NCBI GenBank assembly: GCA_003008705.1
Contig: PDUO01000056.1
Coordinates: forward strand, 3,042-67,041
DNA from: Pezicula radicicola
Taxonomy: Eukaryota; Ascomycota; Leotiomycetes; Helotiales; Dermateaceae
Reading direction: 5' to 3'
DNA length: 64,000 nucleotides
Below the pieces are notes generated by a model, which did no database searches, was not told the DNA's origin, and saw only the letters and a list, made by a program, of their open reading frames with translations. Below are positions 1 through 11,550 of the stretch, one piece after another (positions within the stretch are counted from its first letter, which is position 1; the number at the start of each line of letters is the position of its first letter). Both the position numbers and the translations under genes were made by a program.

Positions 1-3000
1 TAATAAAGGTTTAATTAAAATTAATACTATATTACTACTTATAGTCTTTAATATACTAGTATACTTTATATTTAATAATCTTACTTTAGTTATTATACTT
101 TATTTTAAATATCTAATAGTCTTTTAAAACTTTACTATAGACCTTAAACTTCTAAATAAGTATCTAGGTCTTCTTATAGTTTAAACTAACTAGTTCTTAC
201 TTAATAGTAAGTCTTTATTATACTAATTTAATATATATAATAACTTCTTTATATATCTATAGATCCTTAGAATTAAGTATTCTAGTAGTAAATACTATAT
301 AGAAAGCCTTAAATATCTAGATCTACTTAAAGGTAGTAAGTACTTTAGCTTAATATTTATCTAGAGGTATTTTAGAAGGAGGTATTTCTATAATAGTAGA
401 TATTTCTCTAGTAGGTATTTCTATAGTAGTACTAGTATTTATACTAGTATTATTTTCCTTACCTCTACTTAGATACTCTATTATTTTTACTTATATATAA
501 GTATATCTTCTACTATTATTATCTATCTATATATTTAGTTTAGTATCTTTAACTAGTAGTACTTTTAGCTTATTCTTAGATCTAATAGATTAACTATACT
601 TTCTAAAAATAGGAATAGATTATAAAGACTTATTATTATAGAGAGGTACTTTATAGACTTCTAGTAAAGGTACTTTAGGATCTTTAAGATTATTAATTTC
701 CTATTAAATTAGATATTATTACTTATTAAGTTAGGTATATTATTTTATATTCTTCTAGTTCTCTATCTTATTAATATTACTATCTAGAATTAGCTTTTAT
801 ATTATAGACTTAGAGAATTATTTATTAGTTTATTAATCTTTATTATTATTATTATTATTATCTACCCCTTCTTTAAGATTATATAGTATAAAGGTACTAG
901 TATTATTACTAGCCTTACTACTAGTAACCTCTATCTTAAAGTCTCCTTTATTAAAATAAATATTAGAACTATAAACTAGTTTATATTTAGTAGCTCTAGA
1001 GATAACCTAGATATAGTAGATATAGTAGTCTTTATAACTAGTAAGAATACTAACTTTAGTATATTTATTTATCTTTATAGATTTAATTATATCTTCTAGA
1101 GGAATTCTTATATATACCTTATATCCTAATATCTATAGATAGGTAATAGATAGTTTATAATCTTTATTTAGATAAACTACTATTAGAAAGACCTTATATA
1201 GAGTAATACCCTTAAGAGCTAATATAGTTATTTAATTAATAATATAAATAACTATATATAAGATCTTATCTTATAAGTACTTAAAGATATTACTATTAAT
1301 TATAATAGCTCTTATATATTTAATTATAGTTTAGTTTATATATTCTTTAAGTTCTACTATAGTAGGATTATATAGAGTAGAGATCTTATATATAAGACCT
1401 TTATTATTATAAAAGGTTTAAAATTTAATAATTCTAAACTCTTTACTATTATTAAACTAGTAGTCTTTAATTTATAACTTATATTACTTCTTTATCTTTA
1501 GATAATATATATAAATAATATTTATAGTATCTCTTTTATTCTTATAAATAAAGGTATAATAGAGTTATAAAGCTTATTTAATAAAGATAATAACTTATTA
1601 ATATTTATTATATATTAAGTACTTTAATTTAATAATATTAAGAGAGACTATTCTTCTAACTTTAGTAGATTTTTAGATCTTTTATTAAATAATATTTAAA
1701 GGTTTAAACTTCTTATAAGAATTATAGAGCTTTATCTAGCTAAGGTTATTATTATAGATTATTTTAGTTTTATTAATACTAGTAACTATATATATTATAT
1801 AATATACTATCTTAATACTAGTATATATAAAGTAGTAATATAAGAGCTTCTTAGTTAGTATAGATTCCTTATAGAGAGTTAGAAATATAATATAAAAGTA
1901 TTTAATATCTAAGTTAAACTTTAGATATAAGTTATTATTATACTAGATAATTTTATAATCTATTAAGTAGATCTTATTATCCTTTATATAACCTCCCTTA
2001 TAGTAGATTTTATATCTAGTAAGAAGATTAATTAAGAAGGAGGGAAAGTAATAAACTTTCTTTAAGTTTAGATATATAATAAAGTTATTTAATAGTAGTA
2101 TATTTATATTAATAGTACTAATTCTAAATAGAACTACTAGATTATTTATAGTATTAACTAGCTCTAAATTAGAGATTACTATATATATTATAAATTAGTT
2201 AGAATTAATATAATAATATTTATTATATCTAATATTAAGAATCTAGTTATTTAGATCTTATTTCTATTTAATAGAAAGAACTAATAGAGTAATAGAAGTA
2301 GATTTAGACTATTAATAAGGAAAGTAGATTACTAGTAATATATTTATTAATATATTACTATTATTATTATCTTTCTTCTTTTTCTTTTTCTTTTTTTTAT
2401 TATCTTTATTTTTTTATTATACTCTTTATACTTCTTATCTACCTTCTTTCCCTCTTCTAATATAGCCTTAGAGAAGGTATACTTATTAGTATAATACTTA
2501 ACTATCTACTAGTAGTTATTATAGTACTTTACCTTATACTTTATTAGCTCTAAATATAATAACTAAAGCTTTAAGCTAGACTTCTCCTTTTTAGACTTCT
2601 TCTTCTTAGAGTCTAGCTTACTACTATAGAAAGTAGATTTCTTACTAGTATCTTTTATATAAGCCTTGTCTTTAATACTATTAATAAGACTATTAAGTAT
2701 AAGAGTAGAATTATTAGTTAAATATATAGATTAATAATATTTAATCTATATAGAAAAGGTCTTATTTAAACTAGTAATAAAGAGAATAACTTTAATCTTA
2801 GACTTATTAGAATAAATATTAATCTAGTAAGTCTTCTAGTTTATAAGCTTAAATATAATAATATATAAAGTAATATTATTATACTTCTTATATTTAATAT
2901 TATAAAGCTTAAGATAAATATTATATTTAANTTTATAAGCTTAAATATAATAATATATAAAGTAATATTATTATACTTCTTATATTTAATATTATAAAGC

Positions 3001-3870
3001 TTAAGATAAATATTATATTTAAATATAAAACTAGAGTCTTTATAATACTTCTAGAGAGTTTCTTATATATCTAATATAGTCTTCTTATTATTAATAAGAT
3101 TAACTATATTTATATTAGAGATATTAAATTTAATTCTTATAATAACTCTATAGTCTTTATCTTACTAGTTCTCTTATCTAGTAAAAGTTATAATATTTAT
3201 ATTATCTTATAGAACCTTTATAAAGAATATAATCTTATATCTAAACTTAATATAGTAGTATAGATTATTTAATATAAGTACTATTAGAATATCTTACTTC
3301 TATATAGTATAATTAGATACTCCTTTAAGTTTCTATATTAAAACTAGTATTAATAAGATACTACTAGATAAAGTAATATTAGTTATAATAATAGATCTAA
3401 TAAATAATACTAGTAGTACTTCTTTAGTAGATAGTATTATTAGTAATAAGGTTAAAGATAGAGATCTTAAACTACTAGTAATAGATAAATTAAATAATTC
3501 TTCTTAATTAGAATTAAATATAAATAATAGATATCTTATTTAAAGATAACTAAAGGAATTAACTTATTTAAAACTAATATTAGTTATTAACTTAATTAAA
3601 ACTAGTTAAGTTCTTAGTATATAGACTCTATAGTATAGTTCTAAGAAATATAATATAAAAGAAGGATCTTTTAATATAGATTTTTTTTATATAAATTTAA
3701 TATAAAAATTTCTTCTAAGTAGTAAAATATCTATATATACTAGTAAAATCATTTACTAGTATAATAGTAAATCTACTATACTAAACTTAAAGGCTCTTAT
3801 AGATAAATATAAAGATAAACTAAACTTAAGGGTTTTATTTATTTAAAATAGATATTAATATACTTAATAG
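1..3870 (-). mobile_element. RIP-destroyed Ty1/copia LTR retrotransposon, cut by the window's left edge
   Basis: The block is extremely AT-rich. CpA, TpG and CpG are almost absent: on reading through I noted one TG (2667) and one CA (3750), the expected end state of repeat-induced point mutation. Minus-strand translation, ignoring stops, still follows a copia Pol in order. About 1860-1690 resembles GAG_pre-integrase, with its His/Cys positions now mostly Tyr or Asn. About 1690-950 resembles the integrase core and C-terminal region, with readable segments such as YNPTIVELK, ALKGIT and LGYKVYIRIP. About 345-1 resembles the start of RVT_2, with ILNSKD and KEVI. About 2560-2440 could be a gag zinc knuckle. 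The order gag > IN > RT is copia, not gypsy. RT continues beyond position 1. No LTR could be delimited, and the right boundary is where normal dinucleotide use returns. No function can remain. Confidence 0.88.
2840..3022. repeat. Exact 91-bp direct duplication flanking an ambiguous base (N at 2931)
   Basis: Positions 2840-2930 and 2932-3022 are identical base for base and are separated only by a single N at 2931. This is what an assembler leaves when two contig ends overlap but are scaffolded with a token gap rather than merged, so it is most likely an artefact in the RIP-degraded repeat and not a biological tandem repeat. Confidence 0.9.
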
Positions 3871-4757
3871 CTATCGCTGTCCAGGCTTATAACTTATTAA
3901 ATATAGTTAATATTTATATAGAAGGCTATTAGATAAGTAGGCAATAAGTAGTGGTAATATTCAATTGTTATTGTAGTTGTAGAGTTCTAGACTAACTAGG
4001 AGGTCGAAGAAGTGGTCAAGTTAAGCTTGGCCACTAGTCTAGAAGAGGAATAGGTCGTCCATTCCCATGGTGAGTTGTGTGAGATGTCGAATAATAACTC
4101 ACCATTTAACAGGAACTTTCCTTAGATATTTTAGGACAAGAAATACAACTATGTAAGTAATAATCTGTTGAAATCTTAAGCTTTTTAAGTAAGTAGTTAA
4201 TTTATTATTAAATAAATTAAGTGTCTTATAGAGTTAAAAAGAAAGGTGTTGTACACGAAAAAAATGCCGCATAGGCCAAAATCGATAGACACAATTCGGG
4301 AATACTACTGTACACGTGGTCAGGGGCTGGGCAGTGTTTACACGCCAAGCCCCGAATAGTACAAGTCAAACTAAATAAGCTTCATACGCCATTTATATAG
4401 GTAACTCCCGTACCGTCTTGCAGGGTCACAAGTGAGGTATTTAAGCCTGCTCCAGTCTGGATGCTAGAATTTCATTTTTTTGAATTGATATAAGGTAACA
4501 TTTACCTAAGAGGTGAAAATCTGCTGTCAAGTCATCCTCTAGCCTTTTGCTATGGGGGTTTCTGCGACGGACTAGTTAGTAGGTATAGTGGAAGTGGCAG
4601 TTGAAGATGTGGCGATCCTTCTTCGCCGTCGAGCTGAGGTTGAGATAAAAGGGAACTCTCCTGGGGTGGTCTATTTCGTTGTCTTCAATCCGATTGTGAG
4701 TGATCTTCGGCGCGCAACAGTACAATCCGTGAGCTCTTCTTTGCTTGCTCTATCACC
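3871..4757. promoter_or_regulatory. Boundary of the RIP block and upstream region of the P-type ATPase
   Basis: Normal base composition returns near 3870 and no gene is seen. The last few hundred bases before 4758 are the probable promoter and 5' UTR of the ATPase. An open frame at 4588-5055 overlaps the ATPase in another frame and looks like a shadow. I could not identify a TATA box with confidence. Confidence 0.5.
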
Positions 4758-7700
4758 ATGTCGCCCATTTCCCCCAAAGCGCTCGAGGTCGGAACTGACG
4801 ATGCAGCTGAACCAGCTGATGTCGAAGCGCAAGGCCCTCCCGCTCCTCAGCGCATTGCCTTCGAACCAGACCGTCGTCGTGGACATAACTACAATGATAC
4901 CGCCACCCGGCGCCGCTCCAGCAGCCGCGACTCTATCTCCAGTGTCCGTAGTCGCGCTCGATCTGTCACCGGCGTACCTATTGAGTTCCGCTCGCTATCC
5001 TTCCAAGTTGGTGAGTCTCAAGCCAAGGATGAGAAGAAACATGGCAGGAAGGTAGACAAGGATGGGAAGGACGACGACCAGGACTATTTCGCGAAGCTCG
5101 ATTTCCACCTCCTCGAAGGGTCACAGGTCTGCAAACAGCTCGATGTCAACCCGGATACTGGTCTGTCGGCATCTGAGGCAGCCTCCCGGCTCTCTCGAGA
5201 TGGCGCGAATACGTTCCCAAGCCGCCGTGAGAATTATTTGAAGAAACTTTTCTTCTACGTCTTCGGTGGCTTCTGCTCTGTGCTGTGGATCGGAGTCATT
5301 ATCTTCTTCATCTGCTGGCGCCCACTGGGTGACCCTCACCCAGCTGCCTACAATCTCGGACTTGCTATCCTCGTGCTTATTGTCATCTTCCTACAGGCCT
5401 CGTTCTCTGCATTCCAAGACTGGTCGACGGCTCGGACGATGAAATCGATTCTGAATCTCCTCCCCGCAGAGACGGTGGCTGTTCGTGACGGAGAATCGCG
5501 CAAGATCGGTTCAGTCGATCTTGTCGTCGGAGACATTGTCAAAGTCAGCATTGGCAATAAAGTTCCCGCGGACATGCGCCTTCTTAGTACCTCTGGCGAT
5601 GTTCGTTTTGACCGCTCTATGCTGACTGGTGAGTCGGAGGAGATTGAAGGCAACACCAGGATGACAGACAAGAACTTCCTTGAGACGCGCAATATCGCGT
5701 TGATGGGAACCATGGTCACAAATGGAAGTGCAACTGGCATCGTCATCTTGACTGGCGGCAAAAGTGTCATGGGCCGTATTGCGAAAGCCACAACTTCAAT
5801 CAAAGACGAACCTACCCACATTCAGCGTGAGATTACTCGCTTTGTGACGATTATTGTGTGCCTCACTGTCATCCTTGCCTGCACCATTCTATTCACCTGG
5901 GTCGGATGGTTGCGTGTGCGCCACTTTGCCTTCATGAATGTCATTCAAATGCTCAATAATGTCATGGGATGTGTGGTGGCCTTCATTCCGGAAGGCATGC
6001 CAGTAGGTGTGGCACTCACGCTCATGATTGTCGCGCGACGAATGCGAAGCAATAATATCCTGCCCAAGGGCTTATCGACGGTTGAAACTCTTGGCTGTGT
6101 CAATGTCCTCTGCTCCGATAAGACGGGTACCTTGACCGAGAATAGAATGACTGTCACCACCGTTTGCTTCGTTGACAAGCGCATGCCTGTCGATGAAGCG
6201 TTGAGTACGCTTTCTACAGACCCATCTCAATCGCCACCTCTCACCCATCTTCACCGCGCTGCCGTCCTTTGTAATGATGCTAGCTTCGATGTCCTAACTA
6301 TGGATCGTCCGATCCTGGACCGCGATATCCAAGGTAATGCTACTGATGGCGCAACTCTCAAGTTTGCTGAATTAGCCCGTGAAGGACTCGGCAGCACCAT
6401 CAACGATGCACACCCAAGGCTGTTCCAGATTCCTTTCAACTCTAAGAACAAGTGGATGCTGACTCTCCACAAGAGCAGAAGTGATCCTGCCAGCCCTGCT
6501 GTTGAACCAGCTGGAGACAGTTCTGAGCTTCTCATGTTGGTCAAGGGTGCCCCAGATGTCCTACAACCATACTGCACTACCTATTGGTCATATGCCAGCA
6601 ACAGCATCCAGCCATTTGACGCTGTGGCAAAAGCTCAATTTTCAGCACGTCAGGAAGCCCTCTCACGAAATGGAGAGCGTGTGATTTTGCTATGCCAACG
6701 CCATATTACGCCACGAGAACATCTAGGGTCCAATGCCTTCGCAGACGAGATCCAGGACACTGCCATGACAGATCTAACCATCATTGGTCTTCTTGGCATC
6801 ACTGATCCACCCCGCAAAGAGACTGCCTCGACCGTAGCAGCATGTCGTCGCGCGGGCATCCGTTTCTTTATGGTGACTGGTGACTTCGGCATTACTGCAG
6901 CTGCCATTGCGCGTAGTGTTGGCATCTTCACCAACGCTGCCGACCCGGATACAATGAAAACCATCATAGAACGAAACGATCTTGCGGATCCCGATCTTGA
7001 CTCTGAGAAAGGAGTCATCCAGACCCAATCCACGCGAACCAGTCTCTTGCTTGAAGGACCATCAATTTCAGATCTCCGGGACGAGGATTGGGACGTCGTC
7101 TGTGCCTATGAAGAAATCGTTTTCGCACGCACGAGTCCAGAACAAAAGCTTCGCATCGTCATGGAGTTCAAATCACGTGGCAACGCCGTGGCTGTCACAG
7201 GCGATGGTGTCAACGACGCGCCTGCACTCCACGCTGCGGATGTAGGGGTTGCCGTTGTGACAGGCAGCGATGTGGCTCTCGAAGCCGCCGACTTGGTACT
7301 TCTCGACAAGTTTGATGCCATCATCGACGCAATCCGACTCGGACGACTAGTCTTCCAGAACCTGCAGAAAGTCATCAGCTATCTATTGCCTGCGGGCTCC
7401 TGGTCTGAGATCTGGCCTGTGCTGATGAACGTCTACTTCGGCGTTCCCCTACCCCTCTCGTCTTTCCTCATGATCATTATCTGCGTCTTTACCGATCTTT
7501 TTCTTGCTCTTTCTCTCATAATGGAAAAGGAGGAGTTTGATCTGCTTGAGCTACCCCCCCGCAACCACAAGAAAGACCACCTGATCAATTTTAAGATCTA
7601 TGCGCAGAGTTATCTCTTCATCGGCGTCATGGAGACGGTATGCGCACATAGCATGTTCTTCCTCTATATGTACAAACACGCCGGGATTCCTTTCAGTGCG

Positions 7701-8111
7701 CTCGTCTTCGCCTTTGAGAAATACTCGGACGGCTTTTATGGGTATACCCAGGACGAACTCAATCAGTTCAATACTACAGGTCAATGCGTCTACTTCGTCA
7801 CCCTTGTCATCCTGCAATGGGGAAACATCCTCAGTATCCGCAACAAGCGCCTGTCTATCCTACAGGCGGATCCAATCCGGAAGAAGAGACGTAATCCATG
7901 GCTCCTGGCTGGGGCGGCAATCAGCCTGTCTATTGCGGTCTTTGTGACGGAGCAATCCGGAATCCAGACCATCTTTGGTACTGCCAGTGTGCCGATTGAG
8001 TTCTGGCTTCTTCCTCTCCCTTTGGCATTGGGAATACTCATGATAGATGAGACCAGGAAGTTGATAGTTAGAACTTGGCCAAAGGGGCCAATTGCTAAAA
8101 TTGCTTGGTAG
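4758..8111 (+). CDS. P-type cation-transporting ATPase, Na,K-ATPase alpha-like (type IIC)
   Basis: An intronless gene of 1117 aa. It has a charged, presumably cytosolic N-tail (about 1-125), a cation-ATPase N-terminal domain and the actuator motif TGES (290-293). The M4 motif is PEGMP (411-415), the phosphorylated Asp is 454 in DKTGTLT, and the hinge is GDGVNDAP (815-822). About ten membrane spans are visible: two before and two around the actuator domain, and six after the hinge. The C-terminal pattern (DETRKLIVR near the end) resembles animal Na,K/H,K-ATPases rather than fungal ENA or PMA1 pumps. It probably uses ATP to move monovalent cations across a membrane. The ion is uncertain because M4 (PEGMP rather than PEGL) and M6 (FTDLFLAL, Asp913) differ from true Na,K-ATPase. 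No beta-subunit gene is nearby. The ATG at 4758 has good context (caccATG). Confidence 0.93.
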   Translation: MSPISPKALEVGTDDAAEPADVEAQGPPAPQRIAFEPDRRRGHNYNDTATRRRSSSRDSISSVRSRARSVTGVPIEFRSLSFQVGESQAKDEKKHGRKVDKDGKDDDQDYFAKLDFHLLEGSQVCKQLDVNPDTGLSASEAASRLSRDGANTFPSRRENYLKKLFFYVFGGFCSVLWIGVIIFFICWRPLGDPHPAAYNLGLAILVLIVIFLQASFSAFQDWSTARTMKSILNLLPAETVAVRDGESRKIGSVDLVVGDIVKVSIGNKVPADMRLLSTSGDVRFDRSMLTGESEEIEGNTRMTDKNFLETRNIALMGTMVTNGSATGIVILTGGKSVMGRIAKATTSIKDEPTHIQREITRFVTIIVCLTVILACTILFTWVGWLRVRHFAFMNVIQMLNNVMGCVVAFIPEGMPVGVALTLMIVARRMRSNNILPKGLSTVETLGCVNVLCSDKTGTLTENRMTVTTVCFVDKRMPVDEALSTLSTDPSQSPPLTHLHRAAVLCNDASFDVLTMDRPILDRDIQGNATDGATLKFAELAREGLGSTINDAHPRLFQIPFNSKNKWMLTLHKSRSDPASPAVEPAGDSSELLMLVKGAPDVLQPYCTTYWSYASNSIQPFDAVAKAQFSARQEALSRNGERVILLCQRHITPREHLGSNAFADEIQDTAMTDLTIIGLLGITDPPRKETASTVAACRRAGIRFFMVTGDFGITAAAIARSVGIFTNAADPDTMKTIIERNDLADPDLDSEKGVIQTQSTRTSLLLEGPSISDLRDEDWDVVCAYEEIVFARTSPEQKLRIVMEFKSRGNAVAVTGDGVNDAPALHAADVGVAVVTGSDVALEAADLVLLDKFDAIIDAIRLGRLVFQNLQKVISYLLPAGSWSEIWPVLMNVYFGVPLPLSSFLMIIICVFTDLFLALSLIMEKEEFDLLELPPRNHKKDHLINFKIYAQSYLFIGVMETVCAHSMFFLYMYKHAGIPFSALVFAFEKYSDGFYGYTQDELNQFNTTGQCVYFVTLVILQWGNILSIRNKRLSILQADPIRKKRRNPWLLAGAAISLSIAVFVTEQSGIQTIFGTASVPIEFWLLPLPLALGILMIDETRKLIVRTWPKGPIAKIAW

Positions 8112-9025
8112 TAGGCTGTGAAGGATTCTTTGGCGAGAAAAACCTTGCAGGGAAGTCACTGTGCTTGATATGCTACTTGCGACGTCTTTCAGAGCTCAGG
8201 AGATTGTTTCTTAGCACTCCGAAGACTCCGAGAGTGTAGCATCTAGCGACAACATATTGTTTATCTCAAGTGCGTGCTTTCCTAAATATCCATCAGCTAT
8301 GAGTTTTGTCCCTAGAGAAAATATACCAAGTTCCGGAGGGGGAACAGGATGCTATCGCGTGATGGTGATATGAGAAGGCATAACAAAAATAATTAGAGCA
8401 AGAACCTTTCAAGAGCAAGGGAATTGAAGGCCTTAATGCAATACTAGTAATCTGTTGAGAATTCGAGTGCTCTAACACCAGATAATGAGGACTCCTTTAT
8501 CATTGATGGCCCCAGCCTAGCACACACTTCTAAGATCCAAATATCAGCCTTTTTAACCCTCCTTCCAGCTCCCATTACCGACTACCAATAATTGAGGTTA
8601 TTTTCGCCAATCGTGTGCCAAACCAGCGATGCTTGGCGTTGCGGGATTAATAAATATCCCTCACACCAACAAGACCTTATGACAGAATCAAAAATCTCTC
8701 AAGCGATCCACACCAAAGGTGTTAGGTATCTTGAGACATTTTCATTTCCTAAAGACCCCTTCTTCCCAAGTCCTCTCTTCTCGCCGTCTCAGAGCACTCC
8801 AGTTGGAAGCATACAATCCAGTCTCTTGTATCATGATGGGAATAGGTTTCGTCTTCAGCATGATCATTTTGTAGTTTCTCTGAGAGAAGGTATCATCTAG
8901 CCATATAGAAACGAAGGTATCTTTATCCTTCATTCACGCAAAGAAATCCATCACTAACAATACATAGAAGCGAACGATCTGCCTCGGGACAAAATCTACC
9001 TTACTTCCCTTGTAGGCAAAGTTTC
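8112..9025. other. Intergenic, no gene recognised
   Basis: This is the 3' flank of the ATPase. Only short unconvincing open frames occur on either strand, and I see no repeat or RNA gene. Confidence 0.5.
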
Positions 9026-9795
9026 TCACTCTAACTCAGCCTTCTTATCAGGAAGGCTAGGGGTCTCGTTGTTAGAGCTACCCTCCACACCCTCAACAAA
9101 CGCGTCTTCTCTTCCGAGCATACAATGCTGGGACTGTTAGGATTCATCCTATTTGTGTGTGCTTGGGAGGTAAGCACCTCGACACTGATGACATGACCCT
9201 TGAACCACTTGTGGGCTGAAACAAACCACTAGATAATCACCATCAACATCCTGGATCCAGTTAGCAAAGAACCTCCCAAACGCAAGGACAGAAAACTTAC
9301 GGTCCACCCTAAGCGACGATCGTCCAGTTCATCAAAGGAGCTGTGAGATTTGCTGCCTTTGACGGATGGAAAGCAGATGATTGGCATTATCAGGAGAACA
9401 AATGAGCAGGCCATGGAACCGATTGGCTTGCTAAAATTTCCCAAGTGCCATAGTCCACGATGGAAGAGGTCGCCGACGAAGAATACTCGGATAAGAATAA
9501 GGATTATGAAAACAACATTTACGGCAATAGCACCAACGGGAGAAGATAGCACCCATCACTACGGTACTACCGAAGATCAAGAACAACAAGCAGATACCGA
9601 CTACAGTACTAAACCAGATTGCGTTGACCGGAGTGTACGTGTACTCGTTGACTCTCTTGATCTAGAAAGAGGCTGGGAAACATCCATCGCGAGCATATAC
9701 GAAGGTAACTCTAGACGCAGCAACCATATATCCCTAGCCCATGGAGAATCCGCATACAATAGAGACTTTGGCCAGCAAATTCTCTACAGATCCCC
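9026..9795 (-). pseudogene. Decayed amino-acid permease (APC family), C-terminal half
   Basis: The minus strand reads as the C-terminal half of a fungal amino-acid/choline-type permease. In order there is a segment with AASRVTF and YARDG near 9720, a membrane span with PVNAIWF, then IRVFFVGD and LGNFSKPIG near 9450, and a further span ending CFPSV. Next comes a plausible intron (GTAAGT donor near 9303, CTAAC branch, CAG acceptor) leading to AHKWFKG. The C-terminal tail ends KKAELE, with a stop at 9026. It is broken by at least three in-frame stops (one before GYMVA, one after PASF, one just after the intron) and by a frameshift near 9530. The N-terminal half was not found upstream. No restored protein is implied; it is a relic of a once-normal gene. 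Confidence 0.82.
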
Positions 9796-10977
9796 CCGCT
9801 CTCTCTCTAGAACAGTCTCTGGAGAGCCCACCTTGAAGAATTAGGCTTCGAACGCAGGGCTTAGCCTGCCCTAGGACTTCAGATCAAATAGCCTTCACCT
9901 CACCGTACGCCGTGGTAGTTCCTTCCTTTAAAGGCCATAGCTCCTCAAATTCTGGAGACCCTTCAGATATGCGGTTATAGATGACTTGTTTCATTTGCTG
10001 ATGCTTGTTTCCTCATCAAAATCGTTTTATTTTTATTTTCAGCCTTTATACGACATCAATTTAATGCTAATATTGCGAAGTGGGATCTCATATGCATTTA
10101 CACGTGTATCATGTACCGAAATCTTGCATTGGTCAAACCAATTACATATCTTTACCCCTTAGGCCCACAAATTACTCCCTCCAACCGTCCCGGCTTTAGA
10201 GCTGTAGGTTCAGCATGTGAGTAAACACAGGAATTAGCACGGATCCAGACACCATATTCATGCTCGTTGTCGTTAGCGGCGCACTATCAATCCAGATTTC
10301 ACCTATGTAGCGGGCTGTGCACAGCAACAAGAGATTTTCCATCCACTCATGCAATCTCGCCATGAGGTTTTTTTTTTCTTTTTTGCCTCCTTGAATCTAG
10401 TCTCAACGATATAAACATTGTTTCAGGACTTCTCCCATCTTCAATTCAAACTATCCTGAATTTATGAGAATGTGGAATCTAATTAAACGGCTAGCGAGGA
10501 ATGTATAAGTAAGTGGATGGAATACAGGGTCCAATACCCCCGCAAAGCGCAGCGAGAAAAAAAAATTAAGTGGCCGTAGTAATAAGCATAATGTTTTATT
10601 TACCTCTTATATTTTCATCTTAGGAGTTTTGTGTTTTGTGGTTTTTCATACATTTTGTATTGCGCTCTTTATGAGACTTCGCTACTTTTATAGCAATGGT
10701 GCGATTATAGTTCTCGGGTTTTAGGTCTCGGTAATTTAAGCGACGACCATCTTATGCATGCATTCGACGCCGCGCATTTTCCCTTCGCTGCTCCCTATCC
10801 CTACTTTCTATATGCTTGTGTAATACCCTAACAATACCAAAGGAGCCGGCTCCTCAGCCAACTATCTCCTTACATTTTCCATACTTCTCCACTAATGTCG
10901 CCGTAGAATTAGGGCCCCCTTCTCTAATGCCAAACTCTCTCGCTTAGGTCCACCTAATAATATAATACGAATGACAG
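9796..10977. other. Intergenic, no gene recognised
   Basis: Upstream flank of the permease relic. Its missing N-terminal exons are not recognisable here. Short poly-T and poly-A runs occur near 10370 and 10557. Nothing else is seen. Confidence 0.45.
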
Positions 10978-11217
10978 TTACTGCTCTCCCTCGTATTTCG
11001 TAGGCGTAGTAGCTACCTTGTCTGTAGAGGAAGTCTTCTGTGTAAGAGGATTGGGACTCGGTGTGGATGCTGGTTCTGGTTGTGGAGTAGACGTGCCTGA
11101 CTTTGATTGTTGAGAATTCACACTTTTTTCTAAAGTTAACCTTAAAGTATATTTTGTAGAGAACATTCGAATGGCTCGCTTTGTCATTGATGGTTTCTTG
11201 GATGCTGCTCTATGCAT
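10978..11217 (-). CDS. Small open frame, hypothetical (79 aa)
   Basis: A basic, Ser/Thr/Pro-rich 79-aa frame. The frame stays open upstream of its ATG for about 20 codons without another Met, so if real it may be the last exon of something longer. No family is recognised and no splice-supported upstream exon was found. It could be chance. Confidence 0.2.
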   Translation of the reverse strand: MHRAASKKPSMTKRAIRMFSTKYTLRLTLEKSVNSQQSKSGTSTPQPEPASTPSPNPLTQKTSSTDKVATTPTKYEGEQ

Positions 11218-11550
11218 GAGCTTAAGATGTGGCTCAGAAGGTAGGGTAGCAAATCCTGTTGTTTTGTCTAGGACGAGGCCTTAGCGATCTAGTTAAGGCT
11301 CTTCTTAAACGAAAATGAATTAATGAAAATTCATCTTTATTTATCTAAATGAATTTAACCTTTGATTTTCAATGAATAGAATTAATTTTTATTTGTTTGT
11401 TTGTAATTTTATAAAATAAAATTTAAATAGTTTTTTAAACTAAAAATCTAATTAGTTATTATATAAAAGCTCTAAAAATAATAAAACTAACCGTATAAGT
11501 ATAATATATTTTCTAGAATTTAATAATACAAACACTCTAGGTTATCGCTA
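11218..11550. other. AT-rich spacer
   Basis: Very AT-rich, especially 11300-11520, with simple-sequence stretches such as a repeated TTTG near 11391. No gene. It is the 3' flank of the PTH11-like gene, and CpA/TpG are not eliminated as in the left RIP block. Confidence 0.5.

Noticed and set aside
1..3870. Mitochondrial or plasmid origin for the AT-rich block
   Set aside because: Dinucleotide depletion and the copia Pol order explain the composition better.
4588..5055. 155-aa open frame overlapping the ATPase start
   Set aside because: It lies in another frame of the ATPase N-terminus, is compositionally odd and has no family match; a shadow.
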